A DNA stretch of 64,000 bases from Clostridium folliculivorans (GTDB lineage Bacteria > Bacillota > Clostridia > Clostridiales > Clostridiaceae), in the NCBI RefSeq assembly GCF_024341905.1, contig NZ_BQXY01000001.1:157013-221012 (forward strand), read 5' to 3'. A program made the translations under genes and the position numbers. The notes beneath the pieces were generated by a model. The model saw only the letters and a program-made list of their open reading frames with translations, did no database searches and was not told where the DNA came from. Shown in pieces: positions 46,130 through 54,904 of this stretch. Each line of letters begins with the position of its first letter. Position 1 is the stretch's first letter.

Positions 46130-47560
46130 ATGAATTTTGAGGGAAATCAGAATAGATACATAAATTCTAAGCATCTCGGTGTACAAGTAGTAAAAGGTTA
46201 TTTACATACAGGAAAAACTTCAGCAGCATTGCATAGGACTATAAATCTGAAAAACAATTATTGTTTATATAACAGTGATAAGATTGCTTTTATTGCTACC
46301 AATAATAACAATAAAATGCTTGTTCAGTCTTTTTACGAAGCAACAGTGAAAAAGAACAAACCTAGCAGTATTACCCTATTTTCACTTATAGAAAAAGATA
46401 TTGAGTTTTTTTCCTTAGATGAATTAATTGATCTGTACTTTGAATTATATGTTGAAAATAATGGAACTAAATTTAAAGATATAACAGAATCAGATAAACT
46501 TTTAATATTAAGAGAAGTTTTAGAAGCTAATGAACAAAGTATAAATAAAATTAGAACAATAAAAAACAGTTCTATATATTTTATTCTTGATGAAATACAA
46601 TGGATAAAAGCAAGTATGCTATCAAAGGAAGAGTATGCTGAGGTTAACAGAAGGGGTAGAGGAAAAGCTGTAAGAAAAAACTCTTCAGCAAGAGAGGTAC
46701 TTTACAGTTTAAATGTACAGTATCAAAGTAGGATGAAAGAACTATCTTTCGTTGATAAATATGATAAAACTAAGTATGCAAAGTCGATGGTTGAAAATGA
46801 TAATACTAAATACATACATATTCTTCTAGATAATTGTGAGAACTTAACTAGAGGAGAGCTAAATTTCGTTAAGGCACTATATTATAAAAAAGATTATTCA
46901 TCTTTTACATATCTTATAAATACAATTGAAAGTTCAGAAAGATATGCATGGCTTAAGAATGGAATAAAGCTAAGCTACATGAATGACTTTGACACATTCA
47001 AAAATTATAGATTTTCTTGTAGTTCAGTGAAAAAATTAGATGATTACTCACTGGAGAGATTTACTTATGTTAACCTTAAACATAAAAGTGAACATGCTTT
47101 TATGATAGACGGAGCATCTACTAGTAATGAAATAATAATTGATTATAATGATAAGCAAGAAGTTATTAAGGAAGAAGAGCTTGTTGAAGTGCCTATGTAT
47201 AGCGATATTGCTGCCGGTGAACCTATACCTATGAATGGTGAACAGGAAAGTAATTTTTATATTCCATACAATTGGATCAGAGGCAAAAAAGATAACTTTA
47301 TACTTCATGTAAAAGGTGATAGTATGAAGAATGCTAATATTAATGATGGAGATTTTGTTGTTATTAGAAGACAGCAATCTGCAGATCACAATGATATAGT
47401 AGCAGCAGAGATAGAAGGTAGCGCTACACTAAAGAGACTAAATTTGAAAGATAAAATTCCATATTTAATGCCGGAAAATCCGAAGTATCAACCTATTTCA
47501 CTTGAGAATAGAGATGCATCCATTTTAGGCGTTGCAATTGGAGTCATAAAGCAAGTATAA
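46130..47560 (+). CDS. SF1-helicase-like protein fused to a LexA autoprotease domain
   Basis: The N-terminal 340 residues look like a reduced UvrD/Rep-type helicase: Walker A YLHTGKTSAAL (about 25-35), IAFIATNNN, YFILDEIQWIK (Walker B) and HILLDNCENLTRGELNF. The C-terminal part (about 350-476) is an S24 LexA/UmuD-type peptidase: the Ala362-Gly363 cleavage site (AAGEP), Ser398 (KGDSM) and Lys435 (TLKRL). The spacings 36 and 37 fit E. coli LexA (84-119-156: 35 and 37). No helix-turn-helix is present. GGAGG at 46118 places the start at 46130. I infer a RecA-induced self-cleaving helicase-like factor; it is not a repressor of the usual form. Confidence 0.85.
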   Translation: MNFEGNQNRYINSKHLGVQVVKGYLHTGKTSAALHRTINLKNNYCLYNSDKIAFIATNNNNKMLVQSFYEATVKKNKPSSITLFSLIEKDIEFFSLDELIDLYFELYVENNGTKFKDITESDKLLILREVLEANEQSINKIRTIKNSSIYFILDEIQWIKASMLSKEEYAEVNRRGRGKAVRKNSSAREVLYSLNVQYQSRMKELSFVDKYDKTKYAKSMVENDNTKYIHILLDNCENLTRGELNFVKALYYKKDYSSFTYLINTIESSERYAWLKNGIKLSYMNDFDTFKNYRFSCSSVKKLDDYSLERFTYVNLKHKSEHAFMIDGASTSNEIIIDYNDKQEVIKEEELVEVPMYSDIAAGEPIPMNGEQESNFYIPYNWIRGKKDNFILHVKGDSMKNANINDGDFVVIRRQQSADHNDIVAAEIEGSATLKRLNLKDKIPYLMPENPKYQPISLENRDASILGVAIGVIKQV

Positions 47561-47588
47561 ATCAGACCTATGGTCTGATTTTTTTCTT
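47560..47588 (+). terminator. Terminator of the fusion gene
   Basis: AATCAGACC (47560-47568) and GGTCTGATT (47572-47580), then T residues. Confidence 0.9.
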
Positions 47589-47708
47589 TTAATTGTGGAT
47601 ATAAAGAATTAAGGTGTATATTTTTTTTATTAAAGAAGTAAATAAAAGTGAAATAAATAACTATTTATGGCATAATTATAATAAGAGATATGATGAGGGG
47701 ATGAGGCA

Positions 47709-48608
47709 ATGGGATATGTTATAATAGATTTAGAATTTAATAATCTAAAAAATATAACTAAATATTATCCTAATTTTTATAGTCTTTATGAAGAATTTAA
47801 AGAGCCTAAGTTAGAAAATGAGATAATTGAGGTTGGAGCAGTAAAGCTTGATAAAATGATGAATTGTATAAGTCAATTTAAAACATATGTAAAGCCTAGT
47901 GCTTTAAATGTACTAAATCCTAAGATTACTGAAATTACAGGAATAACGGATGATAATTTGAGTGTAGGAATAACCTTTAATGAAGCAATGGACAAACTTA
48001 AGGAATTCGTGGATGATGATTCTATAATATGTTCTTGGGCCAAAGATGATATAGCTGAAATATTTAGAAATGCATTTTATCACAATTATAATAATGTAAG
48101 TTGGTTAAAAGAATATCTAGATATACAAGAGTATGTAACCAAAATACTTGGGCATAAGAAAGCATTAAGTCTAAAAAACGCTTTAGAAGAATTAAAGATA
48201 AAAGTTGATGAGAGTAAACTTCATGATGCATTGAATGATGCAGTGTATACATCAGAAGTGTTTAAAAGGCTTTTTAATAATAGGATAGTAAAAGGTTATA
48301 TAGTAAAAGATGTCTATAATATGCCTGCAATCATGATAAAAGATCTTCAAAACTATAAGATAGATATTTCTAAATTAGATTATAAATGTCCAAAGTGTAA
48401 AACCAATATAAATGTGGAAAGGCCTTTAAAACTTTTTAATTGGAGGTTTATGGGTATTGGTAAATGTCCAAAGTGTAATACAAAAGTCTTACAAGAAGTT
48501 ATTGTTAAAAAGACTATAAGTGGAGACGAGATTTATAATAATGTGAACAGTGTATTGAATGATATTGAGTATACTGATTATTATTATAAATTTGAAAAGG
48601 CAAACTAA
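47709..48608 (+). CDS. DEDDh 3'-5' exonuclease with zinc ribbon
   Basis: An exonuclease of the DnaQ/KapD type, 299 residues. The four acidic residues and the His are present: IDLEFN (about 6-11), the middle SWAKDDIAEI and the LHDALNDA motif (about 176-183). The C-terminal third has a four-Cys zinc ribbon CPKCKTN...CPKCNTK (about 225-256), unusual for the simple KapD form. GGGGATGAGG precedes the ATG. It lies downstream of the helicase-like/LexA fusion with its own leader, so a DNA repair partnership is only suggested. Confidence 0.82.
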   Translation: MGYVIIDLEFNNLKNITKYYPNFYSLYEEFKEPKLENEIIEVGAVKLDKMMNCISQFKTYVKPSALNVLNPKITEITGITDDNLSVGITFNEAMDKLKEFVDDDSIICSWAKDDIAEIFRNAFYHNYNNVSWLKEYLDIQEYVTKILGHKKALSLKNALEELKIKVDESKLHDALNDAVYTSEVFKRLFNNRIVKGYIVKDVYNMPAIMIKDLQNYKIDISKLDYKCPKCKTNINVERPLKLFNWRFMGIGKCPKCNTKVLQEVIVKKTISGDEIYNNVNSVLNDIEYTDYYYKFEKAN

Positions 48609-48731
48609 ATATTATGTTTGCCTTTTCTAGTGTAAAAGATAATTATGTACTTATCTATAAATTAATTTATACTGAAGATTTTAGGCAGAATCACATGTGA
48701 TAGTAAGAAATTTAGGCGTTTATTAACGATT

Positions 48732-49193
48732 TTAGTTATATTTAAATGCGAGAGTACATGTTATAGTTTGGTTATCTGTTATCACATAAAAACCTATCTT
48801 ACTTATATTGGGGTTTAATAGATATCCTTTATAGTCCTCAATTAGAGCTTGAGTTAGCATGGTGGTGTTAATAGAATATTGATTAGTAAATCTTTGCTTG
48901 TAAATGCAATAATTTATATCAGAGCTAGATTGAGAAGGACATAAATCATTTTCATAAGTTTTAAAGTTATTAAGATAAATCTGGGCTGAAGTACTAAGTT
49001 CCTTATCTATAGAGAACTCGGGTAAAGAATAATATGCCCTAATGGTATTTATACTATCTAAACATTTAGTTTTGTAAAGTTCTATGTAGCTACTTTGATT
49101 AGAATGATATGGGACAGTATCAGCTATACATGAATGTGAAAATAAATTTAGAGATATAATAAGTGAAAAATAAAAACATAAAAATTTTTTCAT
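48732..49193 (-). CDS. Short secreted CAP-domain-like protein
   Basis: A 153-residue protein with a clear signal peptide (about 1-24, ending SCIADT). LDSINTIRAYYSLPEFSID and ELSTSAQIYLNNF match the first part of the CAP/SCP fold, and NISKIGFYVITDN the last strand. The usual central His/Glu motifs (HTP, GEN) are missing, so it is a reduced CAP protein. CAP proteins of clostridia are often surface or spore-linked; the role here is unknown. Its ribosome binding site GGAGTGATTTT lies before the ATG at 49193. Confidence 0.65.
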   Translation of the reverse strand: MKKFLCFYFSLIISLNLFSHSCIADTVPYHSNQSSYIELYKTKCLDSINTIRAYYSLPEFSIDKELSTSAQIYLNNFKTYENDLCPSQSSSDINYCIYKQRFTNQYSINTTMLTQALIEDYKGYLLNPNISKIGFYVITDNQTITCTLAFKYN

Positions 49194-49429
49194 AAAATCA
49201 CTCCTATACTTTATTGTTCCATTTTAATAATAAAGTATACTGAGGGCAGTTTTATTAATCGATAATGAGTTGGTAAGACTTAGTTTGACACCAAATTGAT
49301 ATAAATTAGTAGTAGTATTTATATTGTTGATAAAGTGTAAATTAATATAAATATAATAACATTTGCACAATAGATATGATAAAATGATTAAGAAAGAGTA
49401 ATAAAAATTTTGTTTGGGAAGGGAAACAT

Positions 49430-49843
49430 ATGAATATTGCATTTTTTCTAACACCTAAAAATGAAGTTATTTACGAGAACACCGATGCAACCATGAGACA
49501 GGTAATGGAAAGAATGGAGCATCATGGATATACAGCAATTCCTCTTATCGATAGAAACGGAAAGTATGTTGGAACGCTGACAGAAGGGGATCTTCTGTGG
49601 AAGCTAAAGAATACTCCAGATTTAAATTTTAAGAATACCAATTTAGTGAAGGTTAAGGAGATATATAGGAGAGTTAATCATAAGAGTGTATCAATAAATG
49701 CAGATATAGAGAGTATAATTTCCTTATCTATTTCGCAGAATTTTGTTCCTGTGGTAGATGACAACGGTACGTTTATAGGAATAATAAAAAGAAGTGACAT
49801 AATAAACTATTGTTATAATACATTGAAAAGCACAATTGCGTAA
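49430..49843 (+). CDS. CBS-pair protein
   Basis: A 137-residue protein made of just two CBS motifs (about 8-60 and 78-134), with HGYTAIPLIDRNGKYVGTLT and NFVPVVDDNGTFIGIIKRSD. Such proteins bind adenine nucleotides. No effector domain is attached, and the neighbours give no partner. GGAAGGG precedes the ATG. A terminator follows. It differs from the AcuB-like protein at 27969 by lacking the ACT part. Confidence 0.85.
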   Translation: MNIAFFLTPKNEVIYENTDATMRQVMERMEHHGYTAIPLIDRNGKYVGTLTEGDLLWKLKNTPDLNFKNTNLVKVKEIYRRVNHKSVSINADIESIISLSISQNFVPVVDDNGTFIGIIKRSDIINYCYNTLKSTIA

Positions 49844-49871
49844 TGTAATTTAATTTTATAATAAATTATTT

Positions 49872-49900
49872 AAAAGCTATCTATAAAGATAGCTTTTTTA
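49872..49900 (+). terminator. Terminator of the CBS gene
   Basis: AAAAGCTATCT (49872-49882) and AGATAGCTTTT (49887-49897) are perfect arms followed by TTA. Confidence 0.9.
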
Positions 49901-49902
49901 TT

Positions 49903-49985
49903 CTTTTCAGATATGTATTCGAAAAGGCAGATGCGCGAAAGATCGCTGAAGAAAGTAACTTCAGCAATTTTTTCACTATATAGCA
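49903..49985 (+). repeat. Dispersed repeat family A, copy 4, with attached terminator
   Basis: The GAAAAGGCAGATGCGCGAAA half of family A is followed by GATCGCTGAAGAAAGT and CTTCAGCAATTTTTT, as in copy 3 at 23602-23684. The left TGCC half is shortened. The copy lies in the gap before yaaA. Confidence 0.6.
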
Positions 49986-50080
49986 AATTATAAAATTTTT
50001 ATACCAACTAAAACTAGAAGTTTCAGGTGATTAAGATAAATCTGTTGATAAATAGATTGTAGAATGTTATTACAAAAAAA

Positions 50081-50095
50081 TGATAATTATTATCA
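50081..50095. promoter_or_regulatory. Perfect Fur-type box before yaaA
   Basis: TGATAATTATTATCA equals the 7-1-7 Fur consensus at all 14 paired positions. Its end forms the -35 (TTATCA, 50090-50095), which with a 17-bp spacer gives TATAAT at 50113-50118. The -10 area is itself a PerR-like TTATAATTATTAAAA (50112-50126, one mismatch). Repressor binding would block the promoter of yaaA. Confidence 0.65.
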
Positions 50096-50224
50096 TCTAA
50101 TCTGATTTGTGTTATAATTATTAAAATAATAATTTATTAGTTATCTCTAAAGCTAGTGATTATTTTAGAGATATGCAAAGAAAATATGTAAAAAAACTGA
50201 TTAAGATGTATATGAGGTGAAGAG

Positions 50225-50986
50225 ATGATAATGATAATATCTCCAGCAAAAACACTGGATTTTAGTAATAAAGATCAAGAATTAAGACTAAATAGACCAA
50301 AGTTTTTAAAATATTCAAAAGTATTGATAGATGAGTTAAGAAAAAATTCTCCAGATGATATTAGCAGATTGATGAAAATTAATTTGTCATTGGCTGAAAT
50401 GAATCATACTAGATATTTGCAATGGACTAAAGAAATAAGTAATATAGACAAACAAGCAGTTCTAGCTTTTAAAGGAGAGGTATATAGGGGATTGAGAGCA
50501 GGAGATATGTCAGTAGATCAATTAGAATTTGCTGATAAACACTTAAGAATACTATCGGGATTATATGGAATACTTAAGCCTTTGGATGGAATAAAACCTT
50601 ATAGACTAGAAATGGGTATAAAATTGAAACTTGATGGTCATAAAAATCTTTACAGTTTTTGGGGAGATAAAATAGCAGAGAATATTAATGACGAGCTAGA
50701 TAAGCATAATGAAAAGTTTTTGATAAACTTAGCCTCAGAAGAGTACTATAAAGCAGTTAAAGAATATATAAATCATCCCGTAATCAATATAACATTTAAA
50801 GATAGAAAAAAGGGTGTTTATAAGATAATACCTATATACGCCAAGAGGGCAAGAGGTCTTATGGCTAGATATGTGATAGAAAATAAAATTGATACTGTGG
50901 ATGAATTAAAAGAGTTTGATATGGAGGATTACATATACTCAGAATACATGTCCTCTGGAAAAAACTTAGTGTTTTTAAGAGGATAG
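50225..50986 (+). CDS. yaaA: Peroxide stress protein YaaA
   Basis: YaaA lowers free intracellular iron under hydrogen peroxide stress in E. coli and binds DNA. The 253 residues start MIMIISPAKTLDF, like E. coli YaaA, and keep LAFKGEVYRGL, LRILSGLYGILKPLDGI and SEEYYKAV. AGGTGA precedes the ATG. The Fur-type box upstream fits an iron-linked role. Single gene; the following 170 bp hold no gene. Confidence 0.93.
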   Translation: MIMIISPAKTLDFSNKDQELRLNRPKFLKYSKVLIDELRKNSPDDISRLMKINLSLAEMNHTRYLQWTKEISNIDKQAVLAFKGEVYRGLRAGDMSVDQLEFADKHLRILSGLYGILKPLDGIKPYRLEMGIKLKLDGHKNLYSFWGDKIAENINDELDKHNEKFLINLASEEYYKAVKEYINHPVINITFKDRKKGVYKIIPIYAKRARGLMARYVIENKIDTVDELKEFDMEDYIYSEYMSSGKNLVFLRG

Positions 50987-51090
50987 TGTATATATAAGAT
51001 ATAAACAACTAAAATTAATTATACTATGCTTTATATAAAAAGCTTTGAGGATTATTAAAATTTTAATCAATAAAAAATATTAATGGTATA

Positions 51091-51119
51091 TTGACAAAAC
51101 CAAATTGAAGGAATATTAT
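51091..51119 (+). promoter_or_regulatory. Promoter of the copper operon
   Basis: TTGACA (51091-51096), a 17-bp spacer and TATTAT (51114-51119). The start should be near 51126, next to the CsoR palindrome. Confidence 0.85.
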
Positions 51120-51129
51120 ATAAACATAA

Positions 51130-51147
51130 CACCCCCCATAGGGGGTG
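51130..51147. promoter_or_regulatory. CsoR operator candidate
   Basis: CACCCCCCATAGGGGGTG is a G/C palindrome of the CsoR type, standing out in AT-rich DNA. It lies at the predicted start of transcription, before the csoR ribosome binding site GGGGAGGTG. Confidence 0.85.
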
Positions 51148-51159
51148 GGGAGGTGCGAT

Positions 51160-51429
51160 ATGAACGAGGAAAAGAAAAAAGCTCTTCAAGCTTTAAAAAC
51201 CTGCAAAGGACAAATTGAAGGTATTATAAAAATGATTGAAGAAGACAGATACTGTATAGATATATCTAACCAGATGATAGCAGCTCAAGGGCTTCTTAAA
51301 AGAGCTAATAAATTAGTTTTAAAGCAACACATGACACTCTGTGTTAAAGCTGCAATAAAAAGAGAATATGATGCAGAAGAAAAAATAGATGAGGTATTGG
51401 GTATCTTAGATAAATTAATGGATAAATAA
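51160..51429 (+). CDS. csoR: Copper-sensing repressor CsoR
   Basis: An all-helical Cu(I)-responsive repressor of about 89 residues. The C-H-C ligand set is seen: Cys in DRYCIDI, His and Cys in KQHMTLCV. The frame extends to 51145, but GGGGAGGTG places the start at the ATG at 51160. It heads csoR-copA-copZ, 10 nt before copA, and the palindrome at 51130 implies autorepression released by copper. Confidence 0.92.
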   Translation: MNEEKKKALQALKTCKGQIEGIIKMIEEDRYCIDISNQMIAAQGLLKRANKLVLKQHMTLCVKAAIKREYDAEEKIDEVLGILDKLMDK

Positions 51430-51439
51430 GGAGGCAATA

Positions 51440-53878
51440 ATGATAAGTAAAACTTTAAAAATAGAAGGCATGACCTGTGCAGCTTGCGTTAGGAGAGTTG
51501 AGAAAGCAGTAGCAAAGTTAGATGGCGTTAATGAGGCTGCAGTTAATTTGGCTACAGAAACTCTTAAGGTTTCTTTTGAAGAAGATAAGCTATCACTAAA
51601 TGATGTTGAAGTAGCTGTTGATAAAGCAGGATATAAAGCTATTTCTACAGTAAAATCTGCTAAGGTTAAAGTTGAAGGCATGACTTGTGCTGCATGCGTG
51701 AGTAGAGTAGAAAGATTCGTAAGAAAGGTTTCTGGTGTAGAAAAGGCAGAGGTTAATTTGGCAACAGAAACTTTGACGGTAGCTTTTGACTCAGACGTTA
51801 TAAGACTTTCCGATATAAAGAAAGCAGTGGAGAAAGCTGGATATAAGGCTGTGGAAGATGACAAAGAAGATGAGCATAGGGATAGGAAGCTACAAGAAAT
51901 TCGATCTATGAAAAGAAGGCTTATAATATCAGCAGTCTTTACAGTTCCGTTATTATTGATAGCTATGGGACATATGCTTGGAATGCCACTACCTGTATTC
52001 ATAGATCCGCATCATCACCCACTTAGCTTTGGGATAGTTCAGTTAATACTTGCTACAATAGTTATTGTAACAGGAATAAAATTCTTTAAGGTAGGATTTA
52101 AAAATCTCATACAGCTTAGTCCCAACATGGATACACTTATAGCTGTTGGAACTTCTGCAGCATATATTTATGGATTGTTTGCAATATATAAGATAAGCCA
52201 GGGTTATATGGAGTATACTATGGATTTATATTTTGAATCTGCAGGTACAATATTAACTTTAATAACATTAGGTAAATATCTTGAGGCCATAACTAAAGGA
52301 AAAACTTCAGAAGCAATAAAGAAGCTAATGGGATTAACGCCCAAGACAGCTACTATTTTGAAAGATGGGGTTGAAAAAGTTATATCTATAGATGAGGTAG
52401 AGGTTGGCGACATAATTATAGTTAAGCCAGGTGAAAAACTTGCTGTGGATGGAAGCATAATAGAAGGACTTACTTCTATAGATGAATCAATGCTTACAGG
52501 AGAAAGTATTCCTGTGGAGAAAACAATAGGGGATAGTGTATACGGGGCAAGTATTAATAAAAACGGAATGATAAAATACAAGGCTACAAAAGTTGGCAAG
52601 GATACTGCTCTAGCCCAAATCATAAGACTTGTAGAAGATGCTCAAGGATCTAAGGCTCCAATAGCTAAAATGGCTGATATAATATCAGGATATTTCGTTC
52701 CGGTAGTTATAGGGTTAGCACTGATTTCTAGTATTACATGGGCACTTCTTGGTCAAGGAACCATATTCTCACTTACAATATTTATCTCAGTTTTAGTTAT
52801 TGCATGCCCTTGTGCATTAGGACTTGCTACTCCTACAGCTATAATGGTTGGAACAGGGAAGGGAGCAGAATACGGTGTGCTTATAAAAAGTGGAGAGGCT
52901 TTAGAAACAAGCTATAAGATAAATACTGTTGTATTTGATAAAACAGGAACGATAACAGAAGGAAAGCCAAAGGTTACTGATATAGTAACAGTTAATATAG
53001 AAGAAAATCAGCTATTAACCTATGCTGCTTCAGCAGAAAAAGGTTCAGAGCATCCTTTAGGTGAAGCAATAGTAACAGAGGCCGAAAATAGAAGTCTTGA
53101 ATTTAAGGCAATTGAAAGCTTCAAAGCTATACCAGGAAAAGGTATAAGAGTAACCATTGATGGAAAATCAATACTACTTGGAAATAAGAAGCTATTTAAT
53201 GATGAAAATATAGATATTAATGTATTAGAAGATAATGCAAATGTACTTTCTGAGCAAGGAAAAACACCAATGTTTTTATCTATAGACGGACAAATATCTG
53301 GTATTGTTGCGGTTGCTGATACTGTTAAATCCAACAGCAGAGAGGCTGTAAAGGCATTGCATAAGATGGGGATTGAAGTAGTAATGTTAACTGGGGACAA
53401 TAAAAATACCGCTGAAGCTATTGCGAAGGAAGTTGGAATTGATAGGGTGGTAGCAGAAGTAATGCCTGAAGATAAATCAAATAAGATAAAAGAAATTCAA
53501 GGTGAGGGTAGAAAGGTTGCAATGGTTGGTGATGGAATAAATGATGCTCCTGCGCTAGCTGCTGCAGATGTTGGTATTGCAATTGGCTCTGGTACAGATG
53601 TAGCTATAGAATCAGCTGATGTGGTTTTAATGAGAAGCGATATTTTAGATGTTATTACAGCTATAGATTTAAGTAAGAAGACCATAAGAAATATAAAACA
53701 AAATCTTTTCTGGGCTTTTGGGTACAATACCTTAGGTATACCAGTAGCTATGGGAATTTTATATGCCCTTGGAGGTCCGCTTCTAAACCCTATGTTAGCA
53801 GCATTTGCAATGAGTTTCAGCTCTGTTTCAGTGCTTCTAAATGCACTAAGACTTAAGAGTTTTAAGCCAATGGTTTAG
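51440..53878 (+). CDS. copA: P1B-type Cu(I)-exporting ATPase
   Basis: A copper export pump of 812 residues in the membrane. Two heavy-metal-associated domains (GMTCAACVRRVEK at about 11 and GMTCAACVSRVER at about 79) are followed by eight expected membrane helices. The Cu(I) motif CPCALG (about 456-461), the phosphorylation loop DKTGTI, HPLGEA and GDGINDAPAL are intact. The sixth-helix CPC and the partner genes point to Cu(I). AAGGAGG precedes the ATG. CopZ follows after a 93-nt gap with a partial hairpin. Confidence 0.97.
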   Translation: MISKTLKIEGMTCAACVRRVEKAVAKLDGVNEAAVNLATETLKVSFEEDKLSLNDVEVAVDKAGYKAISTVKSAKVKVEGMTCAACVSRVERFVRKVSGVEKAEVNLATETLTVAFDSDVIRLSDIKKAVEKAGYKAVEDDKEDEHRDRKLQEIRSMKRRLIISAVFTVPLLLIAMGHMLGMPLPVFIDPHHHPLSFGIVQLILATIVIVTGIKFFKVGFKNLIQLSPNMDTLIAVGTSAAYIYGLFAIYKISQGYMEYTMDLYFESAGTILTLITLGKYLEAITKGKTSEAIKKLMGLTPKTATILKDGVEKVISIDEVEVGDIIIVKPGEKLAVDGSIIEGLTSIDESMLTGESIPVEKTIGDSVYGASINKNGMIKYKATKVGKDTALAQIIRLVEDAQGSKAPIAKMADIISGYFVPVVIGLALISSITWALLGQGTIFSLTIFISVLVIACPCALGLATPTAIMVGTGKGAEYGVLIKSGEALETSYKINTVVFDKTGTITEGKPKVTDIVTVNIEENQLLTYAASAEKGSEHPLGEAIVTEAENRSLEFKAIESFKAIPGKGIRVTIDGKSILLGNKKLFNDENIDINVLEDNANVLSEQGKTPMFLSIDGQISGIVAVADTVKSNSREAVKALHKMGIEVVMLTGDNKNTAEAIAKEVGIDRVVAEVMPEDKSNKIKEIQGEGRKVAMVGDGINDAPALAAADVGIAIGSGTDVAIESADVVLMRSDILDVITAIDLSKKTIRNIKQNLFWAFGYNTLGIPVAMGILYALGGPLLNPMLAAFAMSFSSVSVLLNALRLKSFKPMV

Positions 53879-53971
53879 TAAAATTAGTTTGCTAGAGAGA
53901 AGCTGCGGATTTATCTTCTTTCTAGCAAGATTTTAAAAAATATTATATTTATATAAAAGGAGAGATGTACC

Positions 53972-54169
53972 ATGAGTAAACAAGTGAAAATAGAAGGAAT
54001 GTCATGTATGCATTGTGTGAAGCATGTTGAGAATGCTTTATCAACATTAGAAGGTGTAGAAAGCTTCAAGGTTGAAGTTGGATCAGCTGTAGTTGAAGGA
54101 AATGTATCTGATGAAGCATTAAAGAATGCTATCGAAGAAGAAGGATACGATGTTGTATCTATAGCATAA
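53972..54169 (+). CDS. copZ: Copper chaperone CopZ
   Basis: A single heavy-metal-associated domain of 65 residues with GMSCMHCVKHVENAL. It carries Cu(I) to CopA. The motif MSCMHC has the two copper cysteines. AAAGGAGAG precedes the ATG. A terminator follows 8 nt after the stop and ends the operon. Confidence 0.95.
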   Translation: MSKQVKIEGMSCMHCVKHVENALSTLEGVESFKVEVGSAVVEGNVSDEALKNAIEEEGYDVVSIA

Positions 54170-54177
54170 TAGAGAAT

Positions 54178-54211
54178 AAAAAACTGCCTAGTATTTAGGC
54201 AGTTTTTTTTA
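54178..54211 (+). terminator. Terminator of the copper operon
   Basis: AAACTGCC (54181-54188) and GGCAGTTT (54198-54205), then T residues. Confidence 0.92.
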
Positions 54212-54220
54212 TATATCTAT

Positions 54221-54880
54221 TTAAAGGTCAGCGCTTTCGAAAGTTTCTACTATGAAATCAAATTCATTTGGATTAGATATTTCACCATAGGTATCCTCTG
54301 ATATGCCAGGGTAGTAATATAGTATAAACTTATCATCTTTATCAAAGATATTTTGTATTATAATATATTGTCTATCTAATTCACAATCTTGAAGAGTTGC
54401 TAATACATTGTATTTTGTACTTCTACCAGTACCATTGTTAGTAAGATCTAATGTAAAGTTTTTATGGTAGGTAACATTTATCTTTTCATGATCACAGCTC
54501 TTTATGAAAGAGTTATGCCTACATCCTCTACAGCTGTTAAAACTACATTCCTTTACACAGTTTAAACAAGCACAATTTGAACAATTTTTAAGTTGTACAA
54601 AATCTTCAAAATTATCATTTTTAAAAGAGGTAAGCAAGCCTTCATATTTATTTCCCTTGAAAAGTCCACCTACAAAAGAAGTAGTTTTATTTTCGGTTTC
54701 AGCTGCATTCAAAAGTTCTATATATTTTTTTAATACATCTCTTTTAACATTATATTTTCTTATTTTTAAGGTTTTTTCTGAAAGGAAGGGAGCAACATTG
54801 TCAAGCCCGTAGCTTATATCAACATACACCTTGCCCCATATATCTTTTTCTGATTTTACAAATTCTAAGTCCTTGCTCAT
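54221..54880 (-). CDS. Unknown protein with central cysteine cluster, pspA operon
   Basis: I do not recognise a family. The 219 residues have a central Cys-rich stretch (about 100-135) with CSNCACLNC, then KECSFNSCRGC and a late CDHE, about nine Cys and a His in 33 residues, enough for two zinc or an Fe-S site. The C-terminal part (about 150-219) is beta-rich. The frame reaches a GTG at 54889, but AGGTGAATGAG fits the ATG at 54880. It is third in an operon after pspA, so a role in membrane stress is likely. Confidence 0.6.
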   Translation of the reverse strand: MSKDLEFVKSEKDIWGKVYVDISYGLDNVAPFLSEKTLKIRKYNVKRDVLKKYIELLNAAETENKTTSFVGGLFKGNKYEGLLTSFKNDNFEDFVQLKNCSNCACLNCVKECSFNSCRGCRHNSFIKSCDHEKINVTYHKNFTLDLTNNGTGRSTKYNVLATLQDCELDRQYIIIQNIFDKDDKFILYYYPGISEDTYGEISNPNEFDFIVETFESADL

Positions 54881-54904
54881 CTCATTCACCTATATAATTT
54901 ATTA

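Noticed and set aside
51415..52002. 195-codon minus-strand frame inside csoR-copA
   Set aside because: A shadow of the two repeated heavy-metal domains; no ribosome binding site, and the sense strand is clearly the real gene.
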